DNA from: Gottfriedia sp002574545
GTDB taxonomy: Bacteria > Bacillota > Bacilli > Bacillales > Bacillaceae_G
Assembly (NCBI GenBank): GCA_052180195.1
Contig: CP197469.1
DNA: 64,000 nt
Strand: one strand, 5' to 3'
Numbering within the stretch: the stretch's first letter is position 1; each line of letters starts with the position of its first letter. The notes below the pieces were generated by a model. That model was not told the origin of the DNA. It made no database searches and was given only the letters and a program-made list of their open reading frames with translations. The position numbers and the translations under genes are program-made. Below, one piece after another: positions 33,966-42,085 of the stretch.

Positions 33966-34100
33966 TTACATATCGTGGTGACTATGCTTTTTCTGTCTTG
34001 TATGATTTTGGTTTTTCACTTTATGAGAACCACTTAATGGTTTTGGTTGTCCACTTTCATGGTCAATTGGGCTATTTCTTTTTGATGATTTGTTCGCCAT
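33966..34100 (-). CDS. sspP: Small acid-soluble spore protein P
   Basis: A 44-residue basic protein starting at ATG 34100 after GGAAGG. It contains SGQPKPLSGSHKVKNQNHTR and a His-rich end, the conserved SspP pattern. Minor acid-soluble proteins of this kind are made in the forespore. In B. subtilis sspO and sspP lie next to and divergent from citB; here sspO, sspP and citB are in the same neighbourhood and the two ssp genes are on the minus strand, but separated by other genes. Confidence 0.9.
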   Translation of the reverse strand: MANKSSKRNSPIDHESGQPKPLSGSHKVKNQNHTRQKKHSHHDM

Positions 34101-34475
34101 TCTTGTCACCTTCCTTTATGAATAGCTTTAGTTGTTAGCGAAAAAATATGCCAAAATGAAATATTTACTAATTTAAAATTGAAAGCGTTTTAATCATTTT
34201 TTTCTAATAATTTTCGATAACCATTTTCCATATATATAAATAAGTTAAGGAAAGGGAGGTATTTCTTATGATCTAATTTATTGAATATTGATTGTAAAAA
34301 ATGAATGTTGAGAAAATTATTTTTCATAATAAAAAACGACAAACAACATTAAATCTAAGAAATTAATAGAGTAAAAGTTAATTTTTTTAGTTTGTCTGAC
34401 TCTTTTGATGTATGAAACAAGTAATTTGACCAATACTAGTAATAGTCAAAATGAAAGAGGAGACTGATACTGATT
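34101..34475. other. Intergenic stretch between sspP and a small membrane gene
   Basis: 375 AT-rich bases. A good ribosome site (AAAGGGAGG, 34251-34259) is followed by ATG at 34268, but the frame stops after two codons. No other coding signal is seen. Confidence 0.5.
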
Positions 34476-34712
34476 ATGCAAGTCCTAACAGTTTGTCTTA
34501 TATATTCGGGTGTGATCATACTCTATCTCTTGTTCAAGAAAGTTCAATATAATAAGAGACAAAAAAATGTAATTAATTTTTTCCTATACTATAATCGAAG
34601 AAAAAGTAATGTTAATAGAGATACGAAAAGAACAGGAGATATTATTTATTTAATGCCTCAATCTACGTTGAACAAAGGCATATTAAGAAAGCGAAAAGAT
34701 GAGGTTGAGTAA
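34476..34712 (+). CDS. Hypothetical small membrane protein
   Basis: A 78-residue frame with an N-terminal hydrophobic helix (LTVCLIYSGVIILYLLFKKV) followed by a strongly basic tail (RRKSNVNRDTKRTG). AGAGGAG lies 17-23 bases before the ATG, farther than usual, so the true start may be a non-ATG codon slightly upstream. A clean terminator follows. I recognise no family. Convergent with sspO. Confidence 0.5.
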   Translation: MQVLTVCLIYSGVIILYLLFKKVQYNKRQKNVINFFLYYNRRKSNVNRDTKRTGDIIYLMPQSTLNKGILRKRKDEVE

Positions 34713-34729
34713 TGATCAAAAACTATAAA

Positions 34730-34769
34730 AAATAGCAAGCAATTCATCCAAATTGCTTGCTATTTTTTT
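34730..34769. terminator. Bidirectional terminator
   Basis: AAATAGCAAGCAATT pairs perfectly with AATTGCTTGCTATTT around six bases. It serves the small plus-strand gene and the minus-strand sspO. Confidence 0.88.
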
Positions 34770-34914
34770 ATTGTCTTTTTTTCGTCTTTTTATTGTTTAA
34801 TTTATATTCAGCTGAAAGTGGTTCTTGTGCAGTTTCTTCATTAAAACCTGCAGCTTTTCCTTGCTCGATTGAAGCTGACATTCCGCTACCAGAATTATTT
34901 TTACGTCTAGACAT
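34768..34914 (-). CDS. sspO: Small acid-soluble spore protein O
   Basis: A 48-residue protein on the minus strand, ATG at 34914 after GGAGGAA. It begins MSRRKNN and has QGKAAGFNEETAQEPLSAEY and an N-N-K-K-T-K-K-R-Q end, the SspO (CotK) pattern. A longer overlapping plus-strand frame is its shadow. Here an unrelated small gene sits between sspO and sspP, unlike the B. subtilis sspOP operon. Confidence 0.88.
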   Translation of the reverse strand: MSRRKNNSGSGMSASIEQGKAAGFNEETAQEPLSAEYKLNNKKTKKRQ

Positions 34915-35293
34915 GATTATTCCTCCTTATATCGGCCGTTTCGAGAAAACCTTTTGATGAAATTGGTTTAAAAACGGACCTTTATAACCGTTATTCTTTC
35001 CCATATTTTTTTTAGTACCCAAAATTAAATTGGTAAAAAATGTGAAAGGCAATATAGTTTTTTGACAGCACATCTAAAAACAGGATTAAAGACTTGTTAT
35101 TGTAAAAAACGATTCCTTTTGGACTATTTATTCAATCGAAAATTTAATTTTGTGAATATATTGGCTTATATGTATGAATTGTTGGTTTATTTAGAAGTGT
35201 TAAAAGTATGAAAGCAAGCGATGTACGTTACTTAAGGATAAAGTCTTCCTAAGTAGGTTGGCTATTTAAATTGATGAAAAGGGGAAATCAAAA
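34915..35293. other. Intergenic stretch between sspO and the M15 peptidase
   Basis: 379 bases with divergent promoters expected for both genes. I see no coding frame and no clear operator. Confidence 0.5.
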
Positions 35294-35902
35294 ATGAAAA
35301 ATCCAACTTATCACGAAAGAAATTTATCAAACATAAACAAGCTAGCTCCTAATACAAAACAAGCAGCTTTAAAATGGTACAATTATTGTATAAAAAACAA
35401 TATCGATGTTTTAATTTACGAAACGACACGAACGAAAGAACGTCAAGAAGCATTAGTTGATAATGGTAAGTCCCAAACTAGAAAATCATACCATCTAGTA
35501 GGTCAAGCATTAGATTTTGTTCCAATTATAAATGGTAAAGAAGGGTGGAACTCATACAACTCGGAACCATTTAAATCTGCTATAAAATATGCTAAATCCA
35601 TTGGCTTCACATGGGGTGGGGATTGGAATAGCTTTGTAGATCAGCCACATTTACAATTCGAATATAAAGGATATGGTACAGATAAAGTAGTGGAAGCTAA
35701 ACCACCAGCATATCCGGGTACGATATTAAAATCAGGTTCAAGAGGAAATAATGTTAAATTAGTTCAAAAAGAATTAGGAATTACCGCAGACGGTATTTTC
35801 GGTCCAATAACGGATCGGGCAGTAAGAAACTTTCAAAAGAAAAATGGACTGACCGTAGATGGAAAAGTAGGTCCAAAAACTTGGGCAAAATTATTTGATT
35901 AA
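35294..35902 (+). CDS. Endolysin-like L-alanyl-D-glutamate peptidase (M15) with peptidoglycan-binding repeat
   Basis: A 202-residue protein. Residues 20-130 are an M15 (VanY/CwlK) zinc peptidase domain: SYHLVGQALDFVPIING carries the first His and Asp ligands and DQPHLQFEY the last His. Residues 145-202 form a PG_binding_1 domain (LKSGSRGNNVKLVQKELGI, then KVGPKTWAKLF). There is no signal peptide or anchor, as in phage endolysins of the Ply500 type. It could be a mother-cell lytic enzyme or a domesticated phage gene; no holin or phage gene is near. Confidence 0.85.
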   Translation: MKNPTYHERNLSNINKLAPNTKQAALKWYNYCIKNNIDVLIYETTRTKERQEALVDNGKSQTRKSYHLVGQALDFVPIINGKEGWNSYNSEPFKSAIKYAKSIGFTWGGDWNSFVDQPHLQFEYKGYGTDKVVEAKPPAYPGTILKSGSRGNNVKLVQKELGITADGIFGPITDRAVRNFQKKNGLTVDGKVGPKTWAKLFD

Positions 35903-35954
35903 GAAAAGGTAAAATCTCATTAAAACCATTAAAAGTAAAAAATAAAATTGGTTC

Positions 35955-35992
35955 AAACCCTGTATCAGTAGTAGTGTACAGGGTTTGTTTTA
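35955..35992 (+). terminator. Intrinsic terminator after the M15 peptidase
   Basis: AAACCCTGTA pairs with TACAGGGTTT, followed by GTTTT. Confidence 0.8.
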
Positions 35993-36155
35993 ATCTTTAC
36001 ATATAGCATCCATTTCAATGAATTTGGCAACAAGTATACACTCTTACGCATTAAAAATATCATATTACATTACCGAAAATTAAATTATATTATTTTGATA
36101 TAAACATTGTTCTAATGGGGTAAAGATAATTATCGTAACTTTGATTTAAAAGGTC

Positions 36156-36170
36156 ATAAGCAATACTTAT
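36156..36170. promoter_or_regulatory. CcpC-type operator in the citB promoter
   Basis: ATAA-N7-TTAT with no mismatch (ATAAgcaatacTTAT), the dyad bound by the citrate-sensing repressor CcpC upstream of citB in B. subtilis. It lies 127 bases before the aconitase start. A related ATAA...TTAT pair with an 8-base gap follows at 36179-36194, close to the likely -35. Confidence 0.65.
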
Positions 36171-36296
36171 TGCAAATGATAAGTTACTTGTTATTTACTT
36201 ATGATATACATTGTAATAATATATTATTGTAAGGTATTGAAAAGTTTGGATAGTTAATATATTCAGACATTTTTTTGCAATAGGGGGAAAGAAAAC

Positions 36297-39023
36297 ATGG
36301 GGAAAAATGACGTTTTCAAATCTCGTTCGACATTTACTGCGAACGATAAAACTTATCATTATTATCGCTTAAAAGCAATTGAGGAAGCTGGAGTAGCTAA
36401 AATCGGTAAATTACCTTATTCGATTAAAGTGTTACTAGAATCAGTTCTTCGTCAAGTAGATGGAAGAGTAATTACAAAAGAGCATGTTGAAAATTTAGCA
36501 AAATGGGGAACAAGCGAGCTACAAGATGTAGATGTTCCATTTAAACCTTCTCGTGTTATTTTACAAGACTTCACAGGAGTTCCAGCTGTAGTTGACTTAG
36601 CTTCATTACGTAAGGCAATGGCTGATATGGGTGGAGACCCTGAAGTAATTAATCCAGAAATTCCAGTAGATCTAGTAATTGACCACTCTGTAATGGTTGA
36701 TAAAGCTGGTTCAGCGGATGCATTAGATTTCAATATGGATTTAGAATTTTCTCGTAACGAAGAACGCTACCAATTCTTAAGCTGGGCTCAAAAAGCATTT
36801 AATAACTATCGTGCAGTACCACCAGCAACTGGTATCGTACACCAAGTTAACTTAGAATACTTAGCAAATGTAGTACATGCAAATACAAATGAAGACGGTG
36901 AAGTTGTTGCATTCCCTGATACATTAGTAGGTACTGACTCACATACTACTATGATTAATGGTATTGGAGTTCTAGGTTGGGGTGTAGGGGGTATTGAAGC
37001 TGAAGCAGGTATGCTTGGTCAACCATCATATTTCCCAGTTCCAGAAGTTATCGGTGTTAAATTAACTGGTTCTCTACCAAGTGGAACAACTGCAACTGAT
37101 GTAGCATTAAAAGTGACTGAAGTTTTACGTAAAAAAGGTGTTGTAAATAAATTTGTTGAGTTCTTTGGACCAGGTTTACAAAGCATGCCTCTAGCAGACC
37201 GTGCTACAATTGCAAATATGGCTCCTGAATACGGTGCAACTTGTGGATTCTTCCCAGTTGATGCTGAAGCACTTAACTACTTACGTTTAACAGGTCGTTC
37301 TGAAGAACAAATTCAATTAGTTGAAGCATACTGCAAAGCTAATGATTTATTCTATACAGCTGATTTAGAAGATCCTACATTTACTGATTTAGTTGAAATC
37401 AATCTTTCTGAAATTGAATCAAATCTTTCTGGTCCAAAACGTCCACAAGATTTGATTCCATTATCTGAAATGAAAAAATCATTCCAAGAGGCAGTTTCTG
37501 CTCCAATGGGTAATGCAGGATTCGGTTTAACTGAGGAAGCATTAGACAAAGAGGTTACAGTTAAATTTGAAAACGGTACGGAAACAACTTTTAAAACTGG
37601 TGCAGTTGCAATTGCAGCAATCACAAGTTGTACAAATACTTCAAACCCATACGTTATGTTAGGTGCTGGTTTAGTAGCTAAAAAAGCTGTTGAAAAAGGT
37701 TTAACAGTACCTGCTTATGTAAAAACTTCATTAGCTCCTGGTTCTAAAGTTGTTAGTGGATATTTACAAGAAGCTGGCTTAATTCCTTTCTTAAATCAAT
37801 TAGGATTTAACATCGTTGGTTATGGTTGTACTACATGTATCGGTAACTCAGGTCCATTAGCTCCTGAAATGGAAGCAGCTATTGCTGAAAATGATATGTT
37901 AGTAACATCTGTACTTTCTGGTAACCGTAACTTCGAAGGACGTATTCATCCTCAAGTTAAAGGTAACTATTTAGCATCACCACCATTAGTAGTTGCTTAC
38001 GCATTAGCAGGTAATGTAAATATCGACTTCGCAGTTGAGCCAATCGGTCAAGATAAAGATGGTAAAGATGTATTCTTAAAAGATATTTGGCCAACATCTG
38101 CTGAAGTTCAAGAAGTAGTTGCATCGACAGTTACTCCTGAATTATTCAAAAAAGAATACGAAAGAGTATTTGAAGATAACAAACGTTGGAACGAAATTCA
38201 AACGACTGATGATTCATTATACAAATGGGATAGCGAATCAACTTATATCGCAAATCCACCATTCTTTGAAGGATTATCAAAAGAGCCAGGCGTTGTAAAA
38301 CCATTAGCTGGTTTAAAAATCGTTGGTAAATTCGGTGATTCAGTAACAACTGACCACATTTCACCAGCTGGTTCAATCGGTAAAACAACTCCTGCAGGAC
38401 TTTACTTACAAAGTAAAGGCGTAAAACCAGTAGACTTTAACTCATACGGTTCTCGTCGTGGTAACCACGATGTAATGATGCGTGGTACATTTGCTAATAT
38501 CCGTATTCGTAACCAAATCGCTCCAGGTACAGAGGGTGGATATACAACTTACTGGCCAACTGGCGAAGTAATGTCAATTTATGATGCAGCAATGCGTTAT
38601 AAAGAAGATGGTACTGGATTAATGATCTTAGCTGGAAATGACTACGGTATGGGAAGTTCTCGTGACTGGGCTGCTAAAGGAACAAATCTTTTAGGTATCA
38701 AAACAGTACTTGCTGAAAGCTTTGAGCGTATTCATAGAAGTAACTTAGTATTAATGGGTGTTTTACCACTTCAATTTAAAGATGGCGAAAATGCTGAAAC
38801 ATACGGATTAACAGGTAAAGAAGTATTTGCTGTTAATGTAGATGAGAATGTTAAACCACGTGATCTTGTAAAAGTAATTGCAACAAGAGAAGATAATACA
38901 ACTGTTGAATTTGATGTAGTTGCTCGTTTCGACAGTGAAGTTGAAATCGACTACTACCGTCATGGTGGGATCTTACAAATGGTATTACGTGATAAATTAA
39001 ATAATTCTAAAGTAACTCATTAA
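36297..39023 (+). CDS. citB: Aconitate hydratase
   Basis: TCA-cycle aconitase of the AcnA/IRP type, 908 residues, which in Bacillus also binds RNA. Start region: LPYSIKVLLESVLRQVDGR. Substrate and cluster motifs: DTLVGTDSHTTMINGIGVLG, the first cluster cysteine in ITSCTNTSNPYVM and the other two in GYGCTTCIGNSGP. The C-terminal swivel domain has DYGMGSSRDWAAKG. Ribosome site AGGGGGAAAG. A CcpC-type site upstream suggests citrate-responsive control. As in B. subtilis, yneN, sspN and tlp follow. Confidence 0.98.
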   Translation: MGKNDVFKSRSTFTANDKTYHYYRLKAIEEAGVAKIGKLPYSIKVLLESVLRQVDGRVITKEHVENLAKWGTSELQDVDVPFKPSRVILQDFTGVPAVVDLASLRKAMADMGGDPEVINPEIPVDLVIDHSVMVDKAGSADALDFNMDLEFSRNEERYQFLSWAQKAFNNYRAVPPATGIVHQVNLEYLANVVHANTNEDGEVVAFPDTLVGTDSHTTMINGIGVLGWGVGGIEAEAGMLGQPSYFPVPEVIGVKLTGSLPSGTTATDVALKVTEVLRKKGVVNKFVEFFGPGLQSMPLADRATIANMAPEYGATCGFFPVDAEALNYLRLTGRSEEQIQLVEAYCKANDLFYTADLEDPTFTDLVEINLSEIESNLSGPKRPQDLIPLSEMKKSFQEAVSAPMGNAGFGLTEEALDKEVTVKFENGTETTFKTGAVAIAAITSCTNTSNPYVMLGAGLVAKKAVEKGLTVPAYVKTSLAPGSKVVSGYLQEAGLIPFLNQLGFNIVGYGCTTCIGNSGPLAPEMEAAIAENDMLVTSVLSGNRNFEGRIHPQVKGNYLASPPLVVAYALAGNVNIDFAVEPIGQDKDGKDVFLKDIWPTSAEVQEVVASTVTPELFKKEYERVFEDNKRWNEIQTTDDSLYKWDSESTYIANPPFFEGLSKEPGVVKPLAGLKIVGKFGDSVTTDHISPAGSIGKTTPAGLYLQSKGVKPVDFNSYGSRRGNHDVMMRGTFANIRIRNQIAPGTEGGYTTYWPTGEVMSIYDAAMRYKEDGTGLMILAGNDYGMGSSRDWAAKGTNLLGIKTVLAESFERIHRSNLVLMGVLPLQFKDGENAETYGLTGKEVFAVNVDENVKPRDLVKVIATREDNTTVEFDVVARFDSEVEIDYYRHGGILQMVLRDKLNNSKVTH

Positions 39024-39032
39024 TTTTTATTG

Positions 39033-39065
39033 AAAACACGGTCTTTATTGGACCGTGTTTTTTTT
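39033..39065 (+). terminator. Intrinsic terminator after citB
   Basis: AAACACGGTC pairs with GACCGTGTTT, followed by a T run. Confidence 0.88.
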
Positions 39066-39292
39066 AGTGGAGAAATTGGAATTAAAACAGAAAAATCCAG
39101 AATATAAACAATCAGCCATACTCTAAAATGAACTAAATCGATAAAAAAATTACGAATTAACAGGTGACACCCTGTAAAAAATAGTAAATAAGTGTTTTTA
39201 TATTAAGATCATCTTAAGAAGAAATGCGAGCTTGTTCCACTTTTGTATTTATTATGGTTAAATAGAGATAGTTCATTAAAAGGGTGATTTGT

Positions 39293-39844
39293 ATGAAAAA
39301 AGTAATTCCTTTGCTACTACTTTTAGTAGCTTTTGGCTATTCAATTTTTCAATTAGTTGAGAAAAATGAAGAAGATAAAAAAGTTAGTAATAATAATGAT
39401 GCTTATATTGCTTCAATTCAAAAATTAGGTGTTCGAGTTGGAGAGCAGGCACCTGATATACAATTGATGACTTTAGATGAAAAGAAGGTTTATTTATCTT
39501 CATTCAAAGGGAAGAAAGTAATCTTAAACTTTTGGGCTACTTGGTGCCCTCCTTGTCAGGATGAGATACCAGCATTGGAAAAATTCCATCAAGAACATAA
39601 GGATATTGAAATGATTGGTGTTGCTGATTATATTGGAGAGAAAAAAGATTTAAATTTTATTAAAAACTTTGTAAATAAAAATAGTATGAATTATAGAATT
39701 TTAATTGATGAAAACGGTGATAATTTTCGTAAATATGGTGTGATTTCGATCCCAACTACATACTTTATTAATCCGGATGGAGAAGTAGTTTATAAGCAAA
39801 TTGGACCATTAACTGAAAAACAATTAAATGCATTTTTAAAATAA
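39293..39844 (+). CDS. yneN: Thioredoxin-like membrane-anchored protein YneN
   Basis: A 183-residue TlpA/ResA-type thiol-disulfide oxidoreductase. The N terminus (KKVIPLLLLLVAFGYSIFQL) is an uncleaved signal anchor. The redox site is C85-P-P-C88 in FWATWCPPCQDEIPALEKF, and the cis-Pro is in SIPTTYFINPDGE. It should act outside the membrane and could receive electrons from CcdA encoded about 10 kb upstream. The start at 39293 follows AAAAGGG; an in-frame GTG at 39284 is too close to that site. The position after citB matches B. subtilis yneN. Confidence 0.9.
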   Translation: MKKVIPLLLLLVAFGYSIFQLVEKNEEDKKVSNNNDAYIASIQKLGVRVGEQAPDIQLMTLDEKKVYLSSFKGKKVILNFWATWCPPCQDEIPALEKFHQEHKDIEMIGVADYIGEKKDLNFIKNFVNKNSMNYRILIDENGDNFRKYGVISIPTTYFINPDGEVVYKQIGPLTEKQLNAFLK

Positions 39845-39915
39845 GAAAAATTTACTAAAATGTAAGAAAACTCTTTTTTTTGGCAATACTAATATAAAAA
39901 GAAGAGGTGATTGTT

Positions 39916-40053
39916 TTGAGAAAGAAAAGACATAAATCGTTTCAGGAATTAATTATTGAAAATAAAAATTCACTATTAAATGATGAAGAAGCTTTAAATA
40001 AAATATATGATCGTCTAGAAGAACGTTTGGAAAGAAAAGCTAAAGCGGAGTAA
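39916..40053 (+). CDS. FbpB-like small basic protein
   Basis: A 45-residue frame starting at TTG after AGAGGTGA. It reads RKKRHKSFQELIIENKNSLL then NDEEALNKIYDRLEERLE, a basic start, an F-x-E-L-x-x-x-N-K core and a helical tail, as in the FbpB family of small Bacillus proteins. B. subtilis FbpB is Fur-regulated and assists the small RNA FsrA, but many members of this family are not Fur-controlled, and I see no Fur box here. Its own terminator follows. Confidence 0.7.
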   Translation: MRKKRHKSFQELIIENKNSLLNDEEALNKIYDRLEERLERKAKAE

Positions 40054-40078
40054 ATTAGTCTATTTTTGTTTATACACG

Positions 40079-40104
40079 AGAAGGAATAATTTCCTTCTTT
40101 TTTT
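40079..40104 (+). terminator. Intrinsic terminator after the FbpB-like gene
   Basis: GAAGGAA pairs with TTCCTTC, followed by seven T. Confidence 0.85.
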
Positions 40105-40188
40105 GTTGTCAAAATTGGTGATTATTTTAATTTCCTATTACATATTTAGAGCAACAAAACTAATACTATCGCTAGGGGGGCGAAAAAG

Positions 40189-40329
40189 ATGGGAAATCCA
40201 AAAAAACATCCTAAAGATTTTGTACCTAATCATATCGGTACTCAAAACAAAGCAGCTGGTGGGAATAAGGGAAAACAAATGCAGTATAAAGATCCTACTG
40301 GCAAACAACCAATTGTAGATAATGGGTAA
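40189..40329 (+). CDS. sspN: Small acid-soluble spore protein N
   Basis: A 46-residue protein: MGNPKKHPKDFVPNHIGTQN then KGKQMQYKDPTGKQPIV, the SspN pattern (M-G-N ... V-P-x-H-x-G-T ... G-x-x-P-I). The ATG at 40189 follows AGGGGGGCG. SspN and Tlp form an operon transcribed in the forespore in B. subtilis; tlp follows here after 31 bases. Confidence 0.9.
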   Translation: MGNPKKHPKDFVPNHIGTQNKAAGGNKGKQMQYKDPTGKQPIVDNG

Positions 40330-40360
40330 TATCAAAAAACATTTTGAATTGGAGTGAATA

Positions 40361-40600
40361 ATGATGGAACAAACACAACATACACCAAATCCAGATGATC
40401 GTAGTGATAATGCAAATAAAATCCAAAATATGATTAATCATACGAAGGAAAATATGAAAGAAGCAGAGGCTTCAATGAAATTTGGAAATGAACAAGATCG
40501 TCAAAATGTATTGGCGAAAAATCAACGTCGCGAGGTAGCTTTGGAAGCATTAGAAAGTGAACTAAGAGACGAACAAGCATTTAATAATACAAATGACTAA
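40361..40600 (+). CDS. tlp: Small acid-soluble thioredoxin-like spore protein Tlp
   Basis: A 79-residue charged helical protein with NPDDRSDNANKIQNMINHTK, the Tlp signature, and a Glu/Arg-rich second half (KNQRREVALEALESELRDE). The name comes from a weak early similarity; it has no thioredoxin active site. GGAG is six bases before the ATG at 40361; a second ATG directly after it is the alternative. Likely cotranscribed with sspN. Confidence 0.92.
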   Translation: MMEQTQHTPNPDDRSDNANKIQNMINHTKENMKEAEASMKFGNEQDRQNVLAKNQRREVALEALESELRDEQAFNNTND

Positions 40601-40607
40601 TTAAAAA

Positions 40608-40650
40608 TAAGCTAGGTATTTAGAGTTACCTCATAAATACCTAGCTTTTA
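40608..40650. terminator. Bidirectional terminator
   Basis: AAGCTAGGTATTT pairs with AAATACCTAGCTT; T-rich on both sides. Shared by tlp and the minus-strand spore hydrolase. Confidence 0.85.
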
Positions 40651-40651
40651 T

Positions 40652-41935
40652 TTATGCTCTTTTAACGATATTAAAATTAGCTTCAAGAAGCTCCCAGTTT
40701 TGAATAAATGGTAATCCTAATTTCCAATACGAAATCCCTCGTATTTTTTCTTCTTTTATTAGGTTGAACTTGGCTTGAATTGATCTTGCATCTTCAAACC
40801 ACACTTCATGTTTTTGACCATTTGATTCTGTATACCGGAAATGAGGTGCTCTTGCTTTGTTATCAAATAGAATTTCGTTTGTCATTTGGATTGCTAAATT
40901 AGTAGCAGCTTCAGCACTTAATGCTTTCGCCATCGTACCTTGTTTAAATGGCACTTTCCAGTCAAATCCATATAAATTTTGACCCATGACTATTTTTGGT
41001 ACAGGAATAACGGTCTTTGCATAGCGGATTACTCTTCGAACTTGATCAATCGGTGATACGGCCATAGGAGGGCCGCCTTGCCAACCCCAATCATATGTCA
41101 TGATTACAACAAAGTCCACAGCTTTTCCTATGTTGGCATAATCATGCGCTTCGTAAAATCTACCTTTTTGAGTTGAACTTGTTTTTGGTATTAAAGTAGC
41201 ACTTAATATAAATCCTTGAGGTAGCCTAGATTTAACTTTATTTAAAAAATTTATATAAGCTACACGATCAGTAGCAGCAACGTCTTCAAAGTCTATATTT
41301 ACTTCTCTAAATCCGTATTTATTAGCAGTACTAATAATTGTATTTATCAATTTATCTTGAACTGCCGGACTTTGTAGGATGTCGGTTGCTAGTGATGTTG
41401 AAAACTGTCCATTTTCAAGATTAGAGACAACCATCATATAAATACAGCGATTATCTCTAGCGATTTGAGGAATGTTACCAAGTGGTGGTTCTGTTAGTGT
41501 GCCATCTCTTTTTGCATCAAAGCTAAAATGTGCTAAATAGGTTAAAAACTTGCTTTCTGTTCGAGCTGCTTCTTCAAGTGCAGGTTTAATTGGGTTTGAA
41601 GTAGGTTGTAAATAACCAATTGATTCAATATTTCTTTTTTTTCGTGGTGGAAGATGTAGCTTTTGACCGACATGTAATGATGCATACGGACTAATTCCGC
41701 TTAAAGTTGCTATTTGACTTGATGTAACACCGTAAGTTAAAGCTAAATCATATAAGTTATCACCAGGTTGGACAAAATATTCGTTACCTGTAGTTGGTAC
41801 GACAAGCGATTGACCTTTTATTATTTTATAAGGAGCTACAAGAGCATTTGAATTAATGAGTGATTGGCGTTGGACTCCATAAAAATCTGCAATACTCATA
41901 ACTGTTTCTCCACTTTTTACAACATGAATTTGCAT
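40652..41935 (-). CDS. sleL: Spore cortex/peptidoglycan N-acetylglucosaminidase with LysM domains (SleL/YaaH type)
   Basis: A 427-residue protein with two N-terminal LysM repeats (residues 2-46, VVKSGETVMSIADFYGVQ; residues 51-95, YFVQPGDNLYDLALTYGV) and a GH18 domain (about 120-427). The catalytic motif is FREVNIDFEDV with the proton-donor Glu, and VIMTYDWGWQGGPPMAVSPI lines the active site. No signal peptide is present, as in SleL and YaaH, which reach the spore from the mother cell. Size and layout match SleL (430 residues in B. cereus), a germination cortex-fragment lytic enzyme. YaaH naming is equally possible. Confidence 0.88.
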   Translation of the reverse strand: MQIHVVKSGETVMSIADFYGVQRQSLINSNALVAPYKIIKGQSLVVPTTGNEYFVQPGDNLYDLALTYGVTSSQIATLSGISPYASLHVGQKLHLPPRKKRNIESIGYLQPTSNPIKPALEEAARTESKFLTYLAHFSFDAKRDGTLTEPPLGNIPQIARDNRCIYMMVVSNLENGQFSTSLATDILQSPAVQDKLINTIISTANKYGFREVNIDFEDVAATDRVAYINFLNKVKSRLPQGFILSATLIPKTSSTQKGRFYEAHDYANIGKAVDFVVIMTYDWGWQGGPPMAVSPIDQVRRVIRYAKTVIPVPKIVMGQNLYGFDWKVPFKQGTMAKALSAEAATNLAIQMTNEILFDNKARAPHFRYTESNGQKHEVWFEDARSIQAKFNLIKEEKIRGISYWKLGLPFIQNWELLEANFNIVKRA

Positions 41936-42044
41936 CCAGTTTATCTCCTTCCATTAATCGTAGATATTCGTCTCTAATAAATATATGCCAAAGAGTTTGG
42001 ATTAGAAGGAAATAGGTGGAAAAGCAAAGAAATTGATTTTGAAA

Positions 42045-42076
42045 ATAAAAAACCTAGCCAAAGCCAGGTTTTTTGA
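42045..42076 (-). terminator. Terminator after the SPFH gene
   Basis: On the minus strand AAAACCTGGC pairs with GGCTAGGTTTT around TTT (one mismatched base), followed by T-rich sequence. Confidence 0.7.
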
Positions 42077-42085
42077 GAGAAATAG

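Larger units (their letters stand above)
35903..36296. other. Regulatory region upstream of citB
   Basis: 394 bases holding the terminator of the M15 gene (35955-35992) and the citB promoter region with a CcpC-type dyad at 36156-36170. No coding frame is seen. Confidence 0.6.

Noticed and set aside
34251..34276. Strong ribosome site followed by ATG
   Set aside because: The frame stops after two codons (ATG-ATC-TAA) and I could not extend it convincingly in another frame.
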